From the NCBI GenBank assembly GCA_945861195.1, contig CAMATS010000077.1:1-8261 (forward strand): a stretch of 8,261 nt of DNA, read 5' to 3'. The stretch's first letter is position 1. Each line of letters starts with the position of its first letter. Made by a program: the position numbers and the translations under genes. The DNA is from Rhodoferax sp. OV413 (GTDB taxonomy: Bacteria > Pseudomonadota > Gammaproteobacteria > Burkholderiales > Burkholderiaceae_C). Under the pieces are notes generated by a model. The model had not been told where the DNA came from, did not search any database, and was given only the letters and a program-made list of their open reading frames with translations. Below are positions 1 through 6,095 of the stretch, piece after piece.

Positions 1-512
1 TTGCCCCCTGGGGCTGGAACGCGGGCTTTTGGGATGCCGCCGGTCTGGCCAGCATCAAGACCCCGGTGTTTTATGTGGCGGGCAGTGTGGACAGCACCTC
101 GGGCTACGCACCGGGCGTGCGCAACATTTATGAGGGCAGCGTTAACGCGCCGCGCTACCTGCTGACCTATGACAACGCCGGCCACAATGCTGGCGCGCCT
201 ATTCCCGCGCCCAAAGAAATGCAGTCTCTCAAATGCGGCGACGGCTCCTGGGGCTGCGGCGAGCATTACACCGATGCGGTGTGGGACAACGTGCGCATGA
301 ACAATGTTGCGCAGCACTTTGTCACTGCCTTTCTGGCCAAACATCTCAAGAGCGACGCCACCATGGACAGCTACCTGAACCTGGTAGAGAAGGCGCAAGA
401 CGGTAAATGGTCGGCCGAGGCCAATGGCACCCTGAAAAGCGACCACACTTACTGGAAAGGCTTCCGCCTCAACACCGGCCGGGGCCTGAAACTGGAGCAG
501 CGCAAGCCCTGA
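1..512 (+). CDS. Alpha/beta hydrolase (dienelactone-hydrolase-like), 3' part only
   Basis: The reading frame is already open at base 3 and ends with TGA at 510-512. The last 169 residues are visible; the N-terminal part, including the nucleophile elbow, lies outside the window. The visible part looks like the C-terminal half of an alpha/beta hydrolase. A hydrophobic strand (PVFYVAGSVD) ends in a probable catalytic Asp at visible residue 30. The probable catalytic His is in the NAGHNAG motif at visible residue 61. A helix-rich tail contains a WKGF segment and ends in basic residues. Two Cys in the insertion after the His (visible residues 78 and 85) could form a disulfide if the protein is exported, but the signal-peptide region is not visible. 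Substrate unknown; ester or lactone hydrolysis is the family expectation. It converges on the flavin oxidoreductase gene with an 11-bp gap. The family call is fairly safe, the subfamily is not. Confidence 0.8.
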   Translation, partial: APWGWNAGFWDAAGLASIKTPVFYVAGSVDSTSGYAPGVRNIYEGSVNAPRYLLTYDNAGHNAGAPIPAPKEMQSLKCGDGSWGCGEHYTDAVWDNVRMNNVAQHFVTAFLAKHLKSDATMDSYLNLVEKAQDGKWSAEANGTLKSDHTYWKGFRLNTGRGLKLEQRKP

Positions 513-527
513 GGGCGAAGGCCTCAG
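509..527. other. Inverted repeat holding both convergent stop codons
   Basis: CTGAGG at 509-514 and CCTCAG at 522-527 form a perfect 6-bp inverted repeat with a 7-base loop. Each arm contains the TGA stop of one of the two converging genes (510-512 plus, 524-526 minus). No T-run follows on either strand, so this is not a canonical intrinsic terminator. It may be a weak bidirectional RNA hairpin, or a by-product of two TGA codons meeting. Confidence 0.35.
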
Positions 528-1645
528 CGCGCGCCGACCGACACCCTGCCAAACACCGCCTGCGCCTCGCGCGGCAGGCAGCGCCAGTAGGCCGGGGTGG
601 CGGCCAGGGTGCCGCCTAGCGCGGCGGCGGCCTGCCAGCCCCAGCGCGGCTGATACAAAAACGCACGGGCCAGGGCCACCAAGTCAGCGTCGCCAGCCTG
701 CAAAATAGCTTCGGCCTGCGCTGGCTCGGTGATCAGGCCCACAGCGGTTGTCAGCATGCCACTAGCCTGTCGGATGGCCCGGGCGAAGGGCACCTGGTAG
801 CCTGGGCCAAGGGTGATTTTTTGTTGGGGCGACACGCCGCCAGACGACATATGAATGAAGTCGCAGCCCAGCGCCTTGAGGCGCAGCGCCAACTCGGTGC
901 TTTGCGCCAGGTCCCAGCCGCCCTCGACCCAATCGCTGGCCGAGAGGCGCAGGCCCAGCACGCCATCAAAGGCCTGGCGCACGGCGGCAAACAGTTCGAG
1001 CACAAAGCGGGTGCGGTTGTCAAAGCTGCCTCCGTAGTTGTCGCTGCGCTGGTTCGCAATAGGCGACAAAAACTCGTGCAGCAGGTAGCCGTGGGCGGCA
1101 TGCAACTCCACCGCCTCGATACCCATGCGTTGCGCACGCCTGGCAGCCAACACAAAGGCCTCGCGAATTTCGGCCATTGCCGCCAAGCTCAGCTCGGCGG
1201 GGGGCGGCTCACCGGGCAATTGCGGCAGCGCCGACGGGCCCACCGGCACCCAGCCGCCCGCTTCTGCGCCCAGCAACTGGCCGCCCTGCCAAGGTAGGGC
1301 ACTGGAGGCTTTGCGCCCTGCATGGGCTAATTGGATGCACACCGGCATGGGCGGCGCGAGTTGGCGCGCCCGTTGCAAGTGCTCTGCCAGTGCGGCATGG
1401 GTGCGCTCGTCCCACAGGCCCAGGCAGCCGGGCGTGATTCGGCCCGTAGGCAATACTGCGGTCGCCTCAATGGTCAACAGGCCTGCGCCACTGTTGAGCA
1501 GGTTGCCCCAGTGCATCAGGTGCCAGTCGTTTGCAGCGCCGTCTTTCGAGGCGTATTGGCACATCGGCGCGATCACGATGCGGTTGGTCAGCGTCAAGCC
1601 GCCGCTCGGCGAGGGCAGTTGCAAGGGGGAGAAAAGCAGGCTCAT
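524..1645 (-). CDS. NADH:flavin oxidoreductase, Old Yellow Enzyme family (YqjM/XenA type)
   Basis: A 373-residue cytosolic FMN TIM-barrel protein of the thermophilic-like OYE class, which reduces activated C=C bonds with NAD(P)H. What is visible: an N-terminal barrel strand with APMCQYAS, where Cys29 and Tyr31 match the redox-tuning Cys and active-site Tyr of YqjM; QLAHAGRKAS at 106-114; the substrate-binding pair His182/His185 in HAAHGYLLHEFLSP; then NQRSDNYGGSFDNRTRF. The phosphate-binding end of the barrel is AVGLI (301-305) and ALARAFL (324-330). Length is close to YqjM and XenA. The ATG overlaps the stop of the upstream SAF oxidoreductase gene as ATGA, so translation is probably coupled; an AGGTGG (1661-1656) lies 10 bases upstream. 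As last gene of a PhyH-SAF-OYE operon it may reduce an enone or enal intermediate (inference). A detoxification role, as for XenA, is the alternative. Confidence 0.93.
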   Translation of the reverse strand: MSLLFSPLQLPSPSGGLTLTNRIVIAPMCQYASKDGAANDWHLMHWGNLLNSGAGLLTIEATAVLPTGRITPGCLGLWDERTHAALAEHLQRARQLAPPMPVCIQLAHAGRKASSALPWQGGQLLGAEAGGWVPVGPSALPQLPGEPPPAELSLAAMAEIREAFVLAARRAQRMGIEAVELHAAHGYLLHEFLSPIANQRSDNYGGSFDNRTRFVLELFAAVRQAFDGVLGLRLSASDWVEGGWDLAQSTELALRLKALGCDFIHMSSGGVSPQQKITLGPGYQVPFARAIRQASGMLTTAVGLITEPAQAEAILQAGDADLVALARAFLYQPRWGWQAAAALGGTLAATPAYWRCLPREAQAVFGRVSVGAR

Positions 1646-3006
1646 GCAGGCAAGCCCACCTGGCCACCTGGGGCAAACAAGGCCTCCATTTCGCGGCGCA
1701 CCTGATAAGCCGGGGTGCTGGTATCAATGGCTACGTCGGCCCAACTCAGGCTTTGGCCTTTTTTGACCGCCCGCACCAACTTGACCTGGTGGGCCAGGCC
1801 CAGGGGCAGGCCGCCCTGGGTCACCGAGGTTTGCGCTGGCAGCAGCTTGCCCCACACCGTGTAGCCGCCCTCGCCATCCAGCATGTCGCCCGCCTTGAGG
1901 TCTTTCTTGGCCGTGGCCACCACATCGGCGTTCCAACAGGTGGCCACGCCAGTGGGCTCGCCACGCAGCGCCACACTCGCCACCGACACCCCAAGCTCCA
2001 GGCCAATCAGGTGCCAGCGCTTGTACAGGGTGAAATAGCGCCCGCTGGGATCAGTGTGTGCGTTGTACTCTTCAAAACAGTTCTTGATGTACTCGGTCTC
2101 GGCCTCCACCGTCACCCAGACCCCCATGCGGATGTCATAGGGGATTTTTCGGCCATTGGCCTCCAGCGATGAGATCACCTCGACCATGCCTTTGCGTTCA
2201 AGCACGCCGCCTTCTTCAATGGGCCGGGTGACAAAGGGGATGTCCTCTACGCTGGCGGGCGGGTAGAGCAGGCCGTTGCTGGGCACGGTCAGCCCAGTGG
2301 CATTGGCCACAGCCGTGGACTCGATCGAGGGCTTGGAGCCGTCCAGAAAGCTGTTGAACATTTTTGGGTTTAGCCCACCGCGCGCGGCCTGCTCCGGGCT
2401 CAAGCCGTAGTTGGCCCAAACAGTCTCGGGGGTCGATTCGCAAAAATGGGGCAACCACTTGTGCCCACGCCCCGCCGCAACCACAGGAAAGCCGCAGGTG
2501 CGGGCCCAGTCAACCAGGTCGCAAATCAGGGCCGGTTGGTCGCCAAAAGCAAGCGAGTACACCACGCCAGCCTGCGCTGCCTTGCGCGCCAGCAGGGGCC
2601 CGCAAAAAGCGTCCGCCTCCACCGTGACATTGACAACATGCTTGCCGTGAGCAAACGCCTTCAGGCAATGCGCCACGGCGGCCACCGGGTTGCCGGTGCA
2701 CTCCACAATGATGTCGATCTGCGGATGGGTCACCAGCGCCTGCCAGTCCTCGGTGATCCAGGTAGCCCCGCTTTGCAGCGCCGCCTGGGCTGAGGGCGCC
2801 TGCATTTGCGCATCCGCCCAGCCAACGCGCCGCAAGTTGGTGCGGGCCAAGTCGGGCGACAAATCGGCAATCGCCACCAGATGCACGCCTGGTGTGCGGG
2901 GAAGCTGCGCCAAATACATGGCGCCAAATTTGCCCGCTCCGATCAGGCCGATGCGCACGGGACGCTGTTCTGATGCGCGTTGTTGCAGTTTGGTGTAGAG
3001 GTTCAT
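1642..3006 (-). CDS. NAD(P)-dependent oxidoreductase with C-terminal SAF domain
   Basis: 454 residues from ATG at 3006. The frame stays open to a TTG at 3033, but the ATG is preferred because the Rossmann fold starts soon after it. The N-terminal dinucleotide domain has IGLIGAGKFG (GxGxxG, Gly23-Gly25-Gly28), then VAIADLSPD (44-52) and VECTGNP (101-107), as in homoserine-dehydrogenase-like and Gfo/Idh/MocA-like proteins. A middle catalytic region follows. At about 361-436 there is a SAF domain (ATAKKDLKAGDMLDGEG and AVKKGQSLSWADV), the fold shared by altronate dehydratase, sialic acid synthase and FlgA. Such proteins are sometimes annotated FlgA because of this domain; no flagellar role is suggested here. 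It probably oxidises a hydroxyl group or reduces a carbonyl on a polar metabolite. It lies 41 bp after the PhyH gene and overlaps the OYE gene by 4 bases, so they form one operon. No strong ribosome-binding site precedes the ATG. The family call is good; the reaction is unknown. Confidence 0.85.
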   Translation of the reverse strand: MNLYTKLQQRASEQRPVRIGLIGAGKFGAMYLAQLPRTPGVHLVAIADLSPDLARTNLRRVGWADAQMQAPSAQAALQSGATWITEDWQALVTHPQIDIIVECTGNPVAAVAHCLKAFAHGKHVVNVTVEADAFCGPLLARKAAQAGVVYSLAFGDQPALICDLVDWARTCGFPVVAAGRGHKWLPHFCESTPETVWANYGLSPEQAARGGLNPKMFNSFLDGSKPSIESTAVANATGLTVPSNGLLYPPASVEDIPFVTRPIEEGGVLERKGMVEVISSLEANGRKIPYDIRMGVWVTVEAETEYIKNCFEEYNAHTDPSGRYFTLYKRWHLIGLELGVSVASVALRGEPTGVATCWNADVVATAKKDLKAGDMLDGEGGYTVWGKLLPAQTSVTQGGLPLGLAHQVKLVRAVKKGQSLSWADVAIDTSTPAYQVRREMEALFAPGGQVGLPA

Positions 3007-3047
3007 GATGCTGCCAGCTTGGCTGGGCCCCAACGGCCGTCAGACGC

Positions 3048-3911
3048 TCAGGCCATTTCTTCCAGGGAGGTTTGCAGGGCGCTTGCTGGCAGGCCGTTTT
3101 TCCAGGGCAGGTCTACCGCATAGTGTTTTAGCAGGCAGTCATCGGGCAGGCAGGTGATGGGCGTGAAATCACGGTGGGCAATGTACTCGGGGCGCTTGTG
3201 GCGCCGAATGTGGTTGCTGACAGCGCACAGGCTGAGGTAGACCGCCACCCGGTTGAAGGGCGACAGGTTGCTGCCCGACGCGTGCACCAAGCACGAATGA
3301 AACAAGATCATGGAGCCAGCCGGCCCCTTGGGACTGGCGATGCCGCCATGCGCGCCGCCGGCGCGCGCGACAAGCTGGCGAATGAGCTCGTTGTCAACGG
3401 TCCACAGCGGGTAACTGGTGGTGCTGAGATCATGGCTGGCAGCGACCACGCCCTTTTTGTGGCTGCCGGGGATGAACATCAGCGGCCCGTTGTACTCGGT
3501 CACGTCGTCCAGAAAAATTGCGATGTTCATGGCCCGCTCGGTCGGCATCATGTCGTCATTGAGCCAGGTGCCGTAGTCTTGGTGCCACTGCCACACATCG
3601 CCTTCAAAAGCCATCTTGCCGTTGATCTTGAACTGGTGCATGTAGAGCTGTTCGCCCAGCAGACTTTGTACCGGCTCAATCATGCGCGGGTGGCGCGCGA
3701 GTTTGGCAAAGGGTTCGCTGTAGAGGTGCGCGGCAAAGTTGGTGCGCACCGCATCCCGGCCCTTCTCGCGCACGTTGTAAGCCTCGCGCCGGGCATAAAG
3801 TTCGGGTACGGCTTGGGCCAGCGTACGGGTTTCATCGGCTGTGAACAGGCCGGGGAAAAATAAATAGCCCTCGTCCTCAAAGCGGGCCTGTTGCTCAGGC
3901 GTTAGTTGCAT
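3048..3911 (-). CDS. Phytanoyl-CoA dioxygenase (PhyH) family protein, EctD-like
   Basis: A 287-residue Fe(II)/2-oxoglutarate-dependent oxygenase, cytosolic and of full family length. The N-terminus (FEDEGYLFFPGLF, 11-23) is the usual PhyH opening. The metal facial triad is complete: His110 and Asp112 in WQWHQDYGTW, and His210 in ILFHSCLVHASGSNLSPFNR. Arg221 in that segment is positioned to bind the 2-oxoglutarate carboxylate. The core (AMNIAIFLDDV, GPLMFIPGSHKKG) resembles ectoine hydroxylase EctD and its broad family. No ectoine synthesis genes are adjacent, so I do not call it EctD. It should hydroxylate a small polar substrate using O2 and 2-oxoglutarate. The ATG is well supported by AGGAG (3923-3919) with a 7-base spacer. 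It is first in a three-gene minus-strand operon and diverges from a second PhyH gene. Confidence 0.93.
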   Translation of the reverse strand: MQLTPEQQARFEDEGYLFFPGLFTADETRTLAQAVPELYARREAYNVREKGRDAVRTNFAAHLYSEPFAKLARHPRMIEPVQSLLGEQLYMHQFKINGKMAFEGDVWQWHQDYGTWLNDDMMPTERAMNIAIFLDDVTEYNGPLMFIPGSHKKGVVAASHDLSTTSYPLWTVDNELIRQLVARAGGAHGGIASPKGPAGSMILFHSCLVHASGSNLSPFNRVAVYLSLCAVSNHIRRHKRPEYIAHRDFTPITCLPDDCLLKHYAVDLPWKNGLPASALQTSLEEMA

Positions 3912-3918
3912 GCGCTGT

Positions 3919-3923
3919 CTCCT
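3919..3923 (-). promoter_or_regulatory. Ribosome-binding site of the minus-strand PhyH gene
   Basis: AGGAG on the minus strand, 7 bases before the ATG at 3911. It is a strong Shine-Dalgarno match and fixes that start. Confidence 0.85.
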
Positions 3924-3984
3924 GTCTCAGGGGCGCCAAGTATGCACCAAGACCCAAGCCCCGTGCCCTGCGGCAAACGGTGGG

Positions 3985-3996
3985 GCGTGGCCACGC
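3985..3996. promoter_or_regulatory. Perfect 12-bp palindrome, candidate operator
   Basis: GCGTGGCCACGC is identical to its reverse complement and lies mid-way between the two divergent start codons. Perfect dyad symmetry in such a region is typical of a dimeric repressor or activator site. It is GC-rich, so chance occurrence is not negligible. Confidence 0.45.
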
Positions 3997-4016
3997 TTGC
4001 GCTGGCCGGCCCCATC

Positions 4017-4038
4017 TTGCGGTTTATTTGCGGTTTAT
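4017..4038 (+). repeat. Exact 11-bp tandem direct repeat, candidate regulator site
   Basis: Two adjacent, identical copies of TTGCGGTTTAT lie at 4017-4027 and 4028-4038. The period is about one DNA helical turn, so both copies present the same face to a protein. The second copy runs into the -10-like TATGAT of the plus-strand PhyH gene. The AT-rich repeat stands out from the GC-rich surroundings. Confidence 0.6.
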
Positions 4039-4041
4039 GAT
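4036..4041 (+). promoter_or_regulatory. Possible -10 element for the PhyH-enolase operon
   Basis: TATGAT differs from TATAAT at one base and would give a leader of about 15 bases before the ATG at 4063. No good -35 hexamer sits 16-18 bp upstream; the first 11-bp repeat copy overlaps where one would begin. Confidence 0.4.
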
Positions 4042-4050
4042 GGTCTATTT

Positions 4051-4055
4051 GGGAG
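4051..4055 (+). promoter_or_regulatory. Ribosome-binding site of the plus-strand PhyH gene
   Basis: GGGAG lies 7 bases before ATG 4063. This, together with protein homology beginning there, selects this ATG over an upstream in-frame start at 3910 that would place the control region inside the protein. Confidence 0.75.
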
Positions 4056-4062
4056 ATTTGCC

Positions 4063-4899
4063 ATGTCCGGATCGATTCTTTCAGCCGAGCAGCGCGCTGC
4101 CTATGAGCACGATGGCTACATCCTGGTTCGCAAGCTGTTTGATGACGAGGAAATCGCCATCCTGCGCACTGCCATTGAAAACGACGCGGCCATGAAGAGC
4201 CGGCTCTACGACCGCAATGATTCAAGCGGCAAATCTACCCGCATGGCCACCTGGAACCATCCCGGCGACAGCGTCTACGGCCTGGCCGCCCGCTCGCATC
4301 GGGTGGTAGACACCATGGAGGACCTGCTCGGTGGCGAGGTCTACCACTACCACTCCAAACTAACCGCCAAAGAGCCGTTTGAAGGCGGCGCCTGGGAGTG
4401 GCACCAAGACTACGGCTATTGGTACCACAACGGCTGTGTATTTCCGTACATGGCCAGCGTGATGGTGGCGCTTGACCACAGCACGCGTGAAAACGGTTGC
4501 CTGCAGGTGGTTCGGGGCTCGCACCATTGCGGCCGACTTGAGCACGGCGTGCTGCCGGGCGAGCAGGTGGGCGCCGACCCCCGGCGGGTAGAAGAAATCC
4601 TCAAGCGCATGCCCATCGAACATGCCGAAATGGCACCCGGCGATGGGTTGTTTTTTCACAGCAATGTGCTGCACCGCTCAGACCAAAACCGCTCGGACAA
4701 GCGCCGCTGGACCGTGCTGCACTGCTACAACGCTGCCCGCAACAACCCCTACCTCGAGCACCACCACCCTTTCTACACACCCATCGACAAGGTGGATAAC
4801 GCGGCGATCAAGTTGGCGGGCGTCACATTTGCGGCTAGTGCTGAGGAGTTTCGCGAAAAATCCTTCAACCCACCCGAACTCAAACGGCGACTCGGCTGA
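4063..4899 (+). CDS. Phytanoyl-CoA dioxygenase (PhyH) family protein
   Basis: A 278-residue Fe(II)/2-oxoglutarate oxygenase, cytosolic. Its N-terminus (AAYEHDGYILVRKLF) is the standard PhyH opening. The iron ligands are His114 and Asp116 in WEWHQDYGYW and His204 in FFHSNVLHRSDQNRSDKRR. Arg214 or Arg215 is placed to bind 2-oxoglutarate. ENGCLQVVRGSH (143-154) is the conserved strand-turn before the second half. It is clearly a diverged paralogue of the minus-strand PhyH across the divergent promoter: the WHQDYG core is shared but the flanking substrate-facing residues differ, so the two probably act on different substrates or positions. Its TGA lies inside the ribosome-binding site of the enolase gene, so the two genes are co-translated. 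Substrate unknown. Confidence 0.93.
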   Translation: MSGSILSAEQRAAYEHDGYILVRKLFDDEEIAILRTAIENDAAMKSRLYDRNDSSGKSTRMATWNHPGDSVYGLAARSHRVVDTMEDLLGGEVYHYHSKLTAKEPFEGGAWEWHQDYGYWYHNGCVFPYMASVMVALDHSTRENGCLQVVRGSHHCGRLEHGVLPGEQVGADPRRVEEILKRMPIEHAEMAPGDGLFFHSNVLHRSDQNRSDKRRWTVLHCYNAARNNPYLEHHHPFYTPIDKVDNAAIKLAGVTFAASAEEFREKSFNPPELKRRLG

Positions 4900-4902
4900 G
4901 GG
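4898..4902 (+). promoter_or_regulatory. Ribosome-binding site overlapping the PhyH stop codon
   Basis: GAGGG overlaps the last two bases of the PhyH TGA (4897-4899) and lies 7 bases before a GTG at 4910. It decides the enolase start and suggests translational coupling. Confidence 0.65.
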
Positions 4903-4909
4903 CTGGCTG

Positions 4910-6064
4910 GTGCTGCCCATCAAGATCACCGAGATCAGGGTACATGTGCTCAAAAGCGCGCTCGCCCAGCCCTTCGCGTTCTCGCAAGGCTGGGTGCGCC
5001 AGCGCAGCGCCACCCTGGTTGAGGTTCTCACCGACGCCGGCCTGATCGGCTGGGGCGAGGCCTTTGCCCAGGGCCTGGAGCCGCCCGAAATAGCGGCAGC
5101 GGCGATCGAGCATGCGCTCAAGCCGCTGCTGCTGGGAGCCAACCCGCTCGCCACCGAAGTGCTGTGGCACCGCATGTACCACGCCACTCGAGACTACGGG
5201 CGCAAGGGCTCGGTGGTGGCGGCCATCAGCGCGCTGGATATTGCGCTGTGGGACATCGCGGGCAAGGCTTATGGAGTGCCCGTGTATGCCCTGCTGGGGG
5301 GCGCTTTTCGCACCCAGGTGGCGCCCTATGCCACGGGCTTTTACCGCATTGAAGGCCAAGGCGAGGCCGCGCGCTTGGCCGCCGAAGCCATCGAGCACAG
5401 CGAAGCTGGCTTCAAGATGATGAAGGTCAAACTGGGCTACGGCGTTGCCGACGATATCGCTTGCATGGCCGCCATCGGGCGGGCCATTGAAGGCCGGGGC
5501 ATCCGCCTGATGGTAGACACCAACCACGCCTACGGCCGCGCTGATGCCCTGCGCCTGGGGCGGGCCCTAGCCGATTACGACCTGCTTTGGTATGAAGAGC
5601 CGGTTGCCCCAGAAGACCTGCGGGGCTACGCCGAAATGCGGAGTAAGCTCACCATGCCCATTGCCGGTGGCGAAAACGAGCACACTTTGTATGGCTACCG
5701 GGAGCTGCTGGCTGCCGATGCGCTCGACATCGCACAGCCAGATCTAGGCTCTTGCGGCGGCCTCAGCGCTGCGCGCCACATCACTGCCCTGGCACAGGCC
5801 CATGGCGTGGCAGTCAACCCGCATGTTTGGGGCTCGGCGATTGCACAAGCCGCCTCGCTGCAACTGATTGCCGCACTGCCCATCACGCATCACGCCCTGT
5901 TTGCGCAGGGCCCGGTGCTCGAATACGACCGCTCAAGTCACCCTTTTCGCCAGCAATTGATCACCCAGCCGATCATCCAGCAGGGCGGTTGGGTGCAAAT
6001 ACCCCACGGGCCGGGGCTGGGCGTCGAGGTCGACCGTGCCGTGCTGGAGCGCTACCGCGCTTAG
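4910..6064 (+). CDS. Mandelate racemase/muconate lactonizing enzyme family protein (enolase superfamily)
   Basis: 384 residues from GTG 4910. The frame is open much further upstream, but that part is only the shadow of the PhyH gene; homology starts at IKITEIRVHVL. An N-terminal capping domain (about 1-125) precedes the barrel. Catalytic residues visible: K172-x-K174 (KMMKVKLG); Mg ligands Asp203 (MVDTN), Glu229 (YEEP) and Glu255 (GGENEH); the His-Asp dyad Asp278 (AQPDLG) and His305 (NPHVWGS); and Glu338 (VLEYD), matching Glu317 of mandelate racemase. This is the mandelate-racemase subgroup, which abstracts the alpha proton of a carboxylate and then racemises it or eliminates water. Sugar-acid dehydratases are the commonest members, so that is my best guess. 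It is second in an operon with PhyH, 10 bp apart. It converges with the DMT permease gene across 31 bp. The substrate cannot be read from sequence. Confidence 0.93.
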   Translation: MLPIKITEIRVHVLKSALAQPFAFSQGWVRQRSATLVEVLTDAGLIGWGEAFAQGLEPPEIAAAAIEHALKPLLLGANPLATEVLWHRMYHATRDYGRKGSVVAAISALDIALWDIAGKAYGVPVYALLGGAFRTQVAPYATGFYRIEGQGEAARLAAEAIEHSEAGFKMMKVKLGYGVADDIACMAAIGRAIEGRGIRLMVDTNHAYGRADALRLGRALADYDLLWYEEPVAPEDLRGYAEMRSKLTMPIAGGENEHTLYGYRELLAADALDIAQPDLGSCGGLSAARHITALAQAHGVAVNPHVWGSAIAQAASLQLIAALPITHHALFAQGPVLEYDRSSHPFRQQLITQPIIQQGGWVQIPHGPGLGVEVDRAVLERYRA

Positions 6065-6075
6065 ACCAGGTCTCT

Positions 6076-6091
6076 GAGCCCGATAAGGCTC
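6076..6091. terminator. Weak hairpin between convergent genes
   Basis: GAGCC at 6076-6080 pairs with GGCTC at 6087-6091 around a 6-base loop (CGATAA) in the 31-bp gap between the enolase and permease genes. The stem is only 5 bp and has no T-run, so it is at best a weak bidirectional stop. Confidence 0.25.
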
Positions 6092-6095
6092 CGCC

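Larger units (their letters stand above)
3912..4062. promoter_or_regulatory. Divergent control region between the two PhyH genes
   Basis: This 151-bp gap separates the start codons of two divergent operons and must carry both promoters. It holds a perfect 12-bp palindrome (3985-3996), an exact 11-bp tandem repeat (4017-4038), a plus-strand -10-like TATGAT (4036-4041) and a weaker minus-strand -10-like CATACT (3944-3939). Neither -10 has a convincing -35 partner, which fits promoters needing an activator (inference). Confidence 0.7.

Noticed and set aside
1531..2172. Long plus-strand open frame opposite the SAF oxidoreductase and OYE genes.
   Set aside because: Translation has no recognisable domain and the opposite strand encodes two clear enzymes.
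3014..3026. Small hairpin (CCAGC, 3-base loop, GCTGG) just before the SAF oxidoreductase start.
   Set aside because: A 5-bp stem in GC-rich DNA is expected often by chance and has no T-run; not a terminator or riboswitch.
3007..3033. TTG start at 3033 for the SAF oxidoreductase.
   Set aside because: It adds only nine low-complexity residues before a normal ATG and has no better ribosome-binding site.
3174..3863. Long open frame opposite the minus-strand PhyH gene.
   Set aside because: High-GC shadow frame; the minus-strand frame has the complete His-Asp-His iron site and a strong ribosome-binding site.
3048..3911. Naming the minus-strand PhyH gene ectD.
   Set aside because: The core resembles EctD but the diagnostic EctD iron-site segment differs and no ectABC genes are adjacent.
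3910..4062. In-frame upstream extension of the plus-strand PhyH gene to 3910.
   Set aside because: It would encode an unrelated Cys/Pro-rich leader across the divergent promoter; the GGGAG-ATG at 4063 and the PhyH opening motif fit much better.
4622..4909. A frame continuous with the enolase gene extends upstream to an ATG at 4622.
   Set aside because: It lies wholly within the PhyH gene in another frame and its translation is Thr/Ser-rich without family similarity; the ribosome-binding site and homology support GTG 4910.
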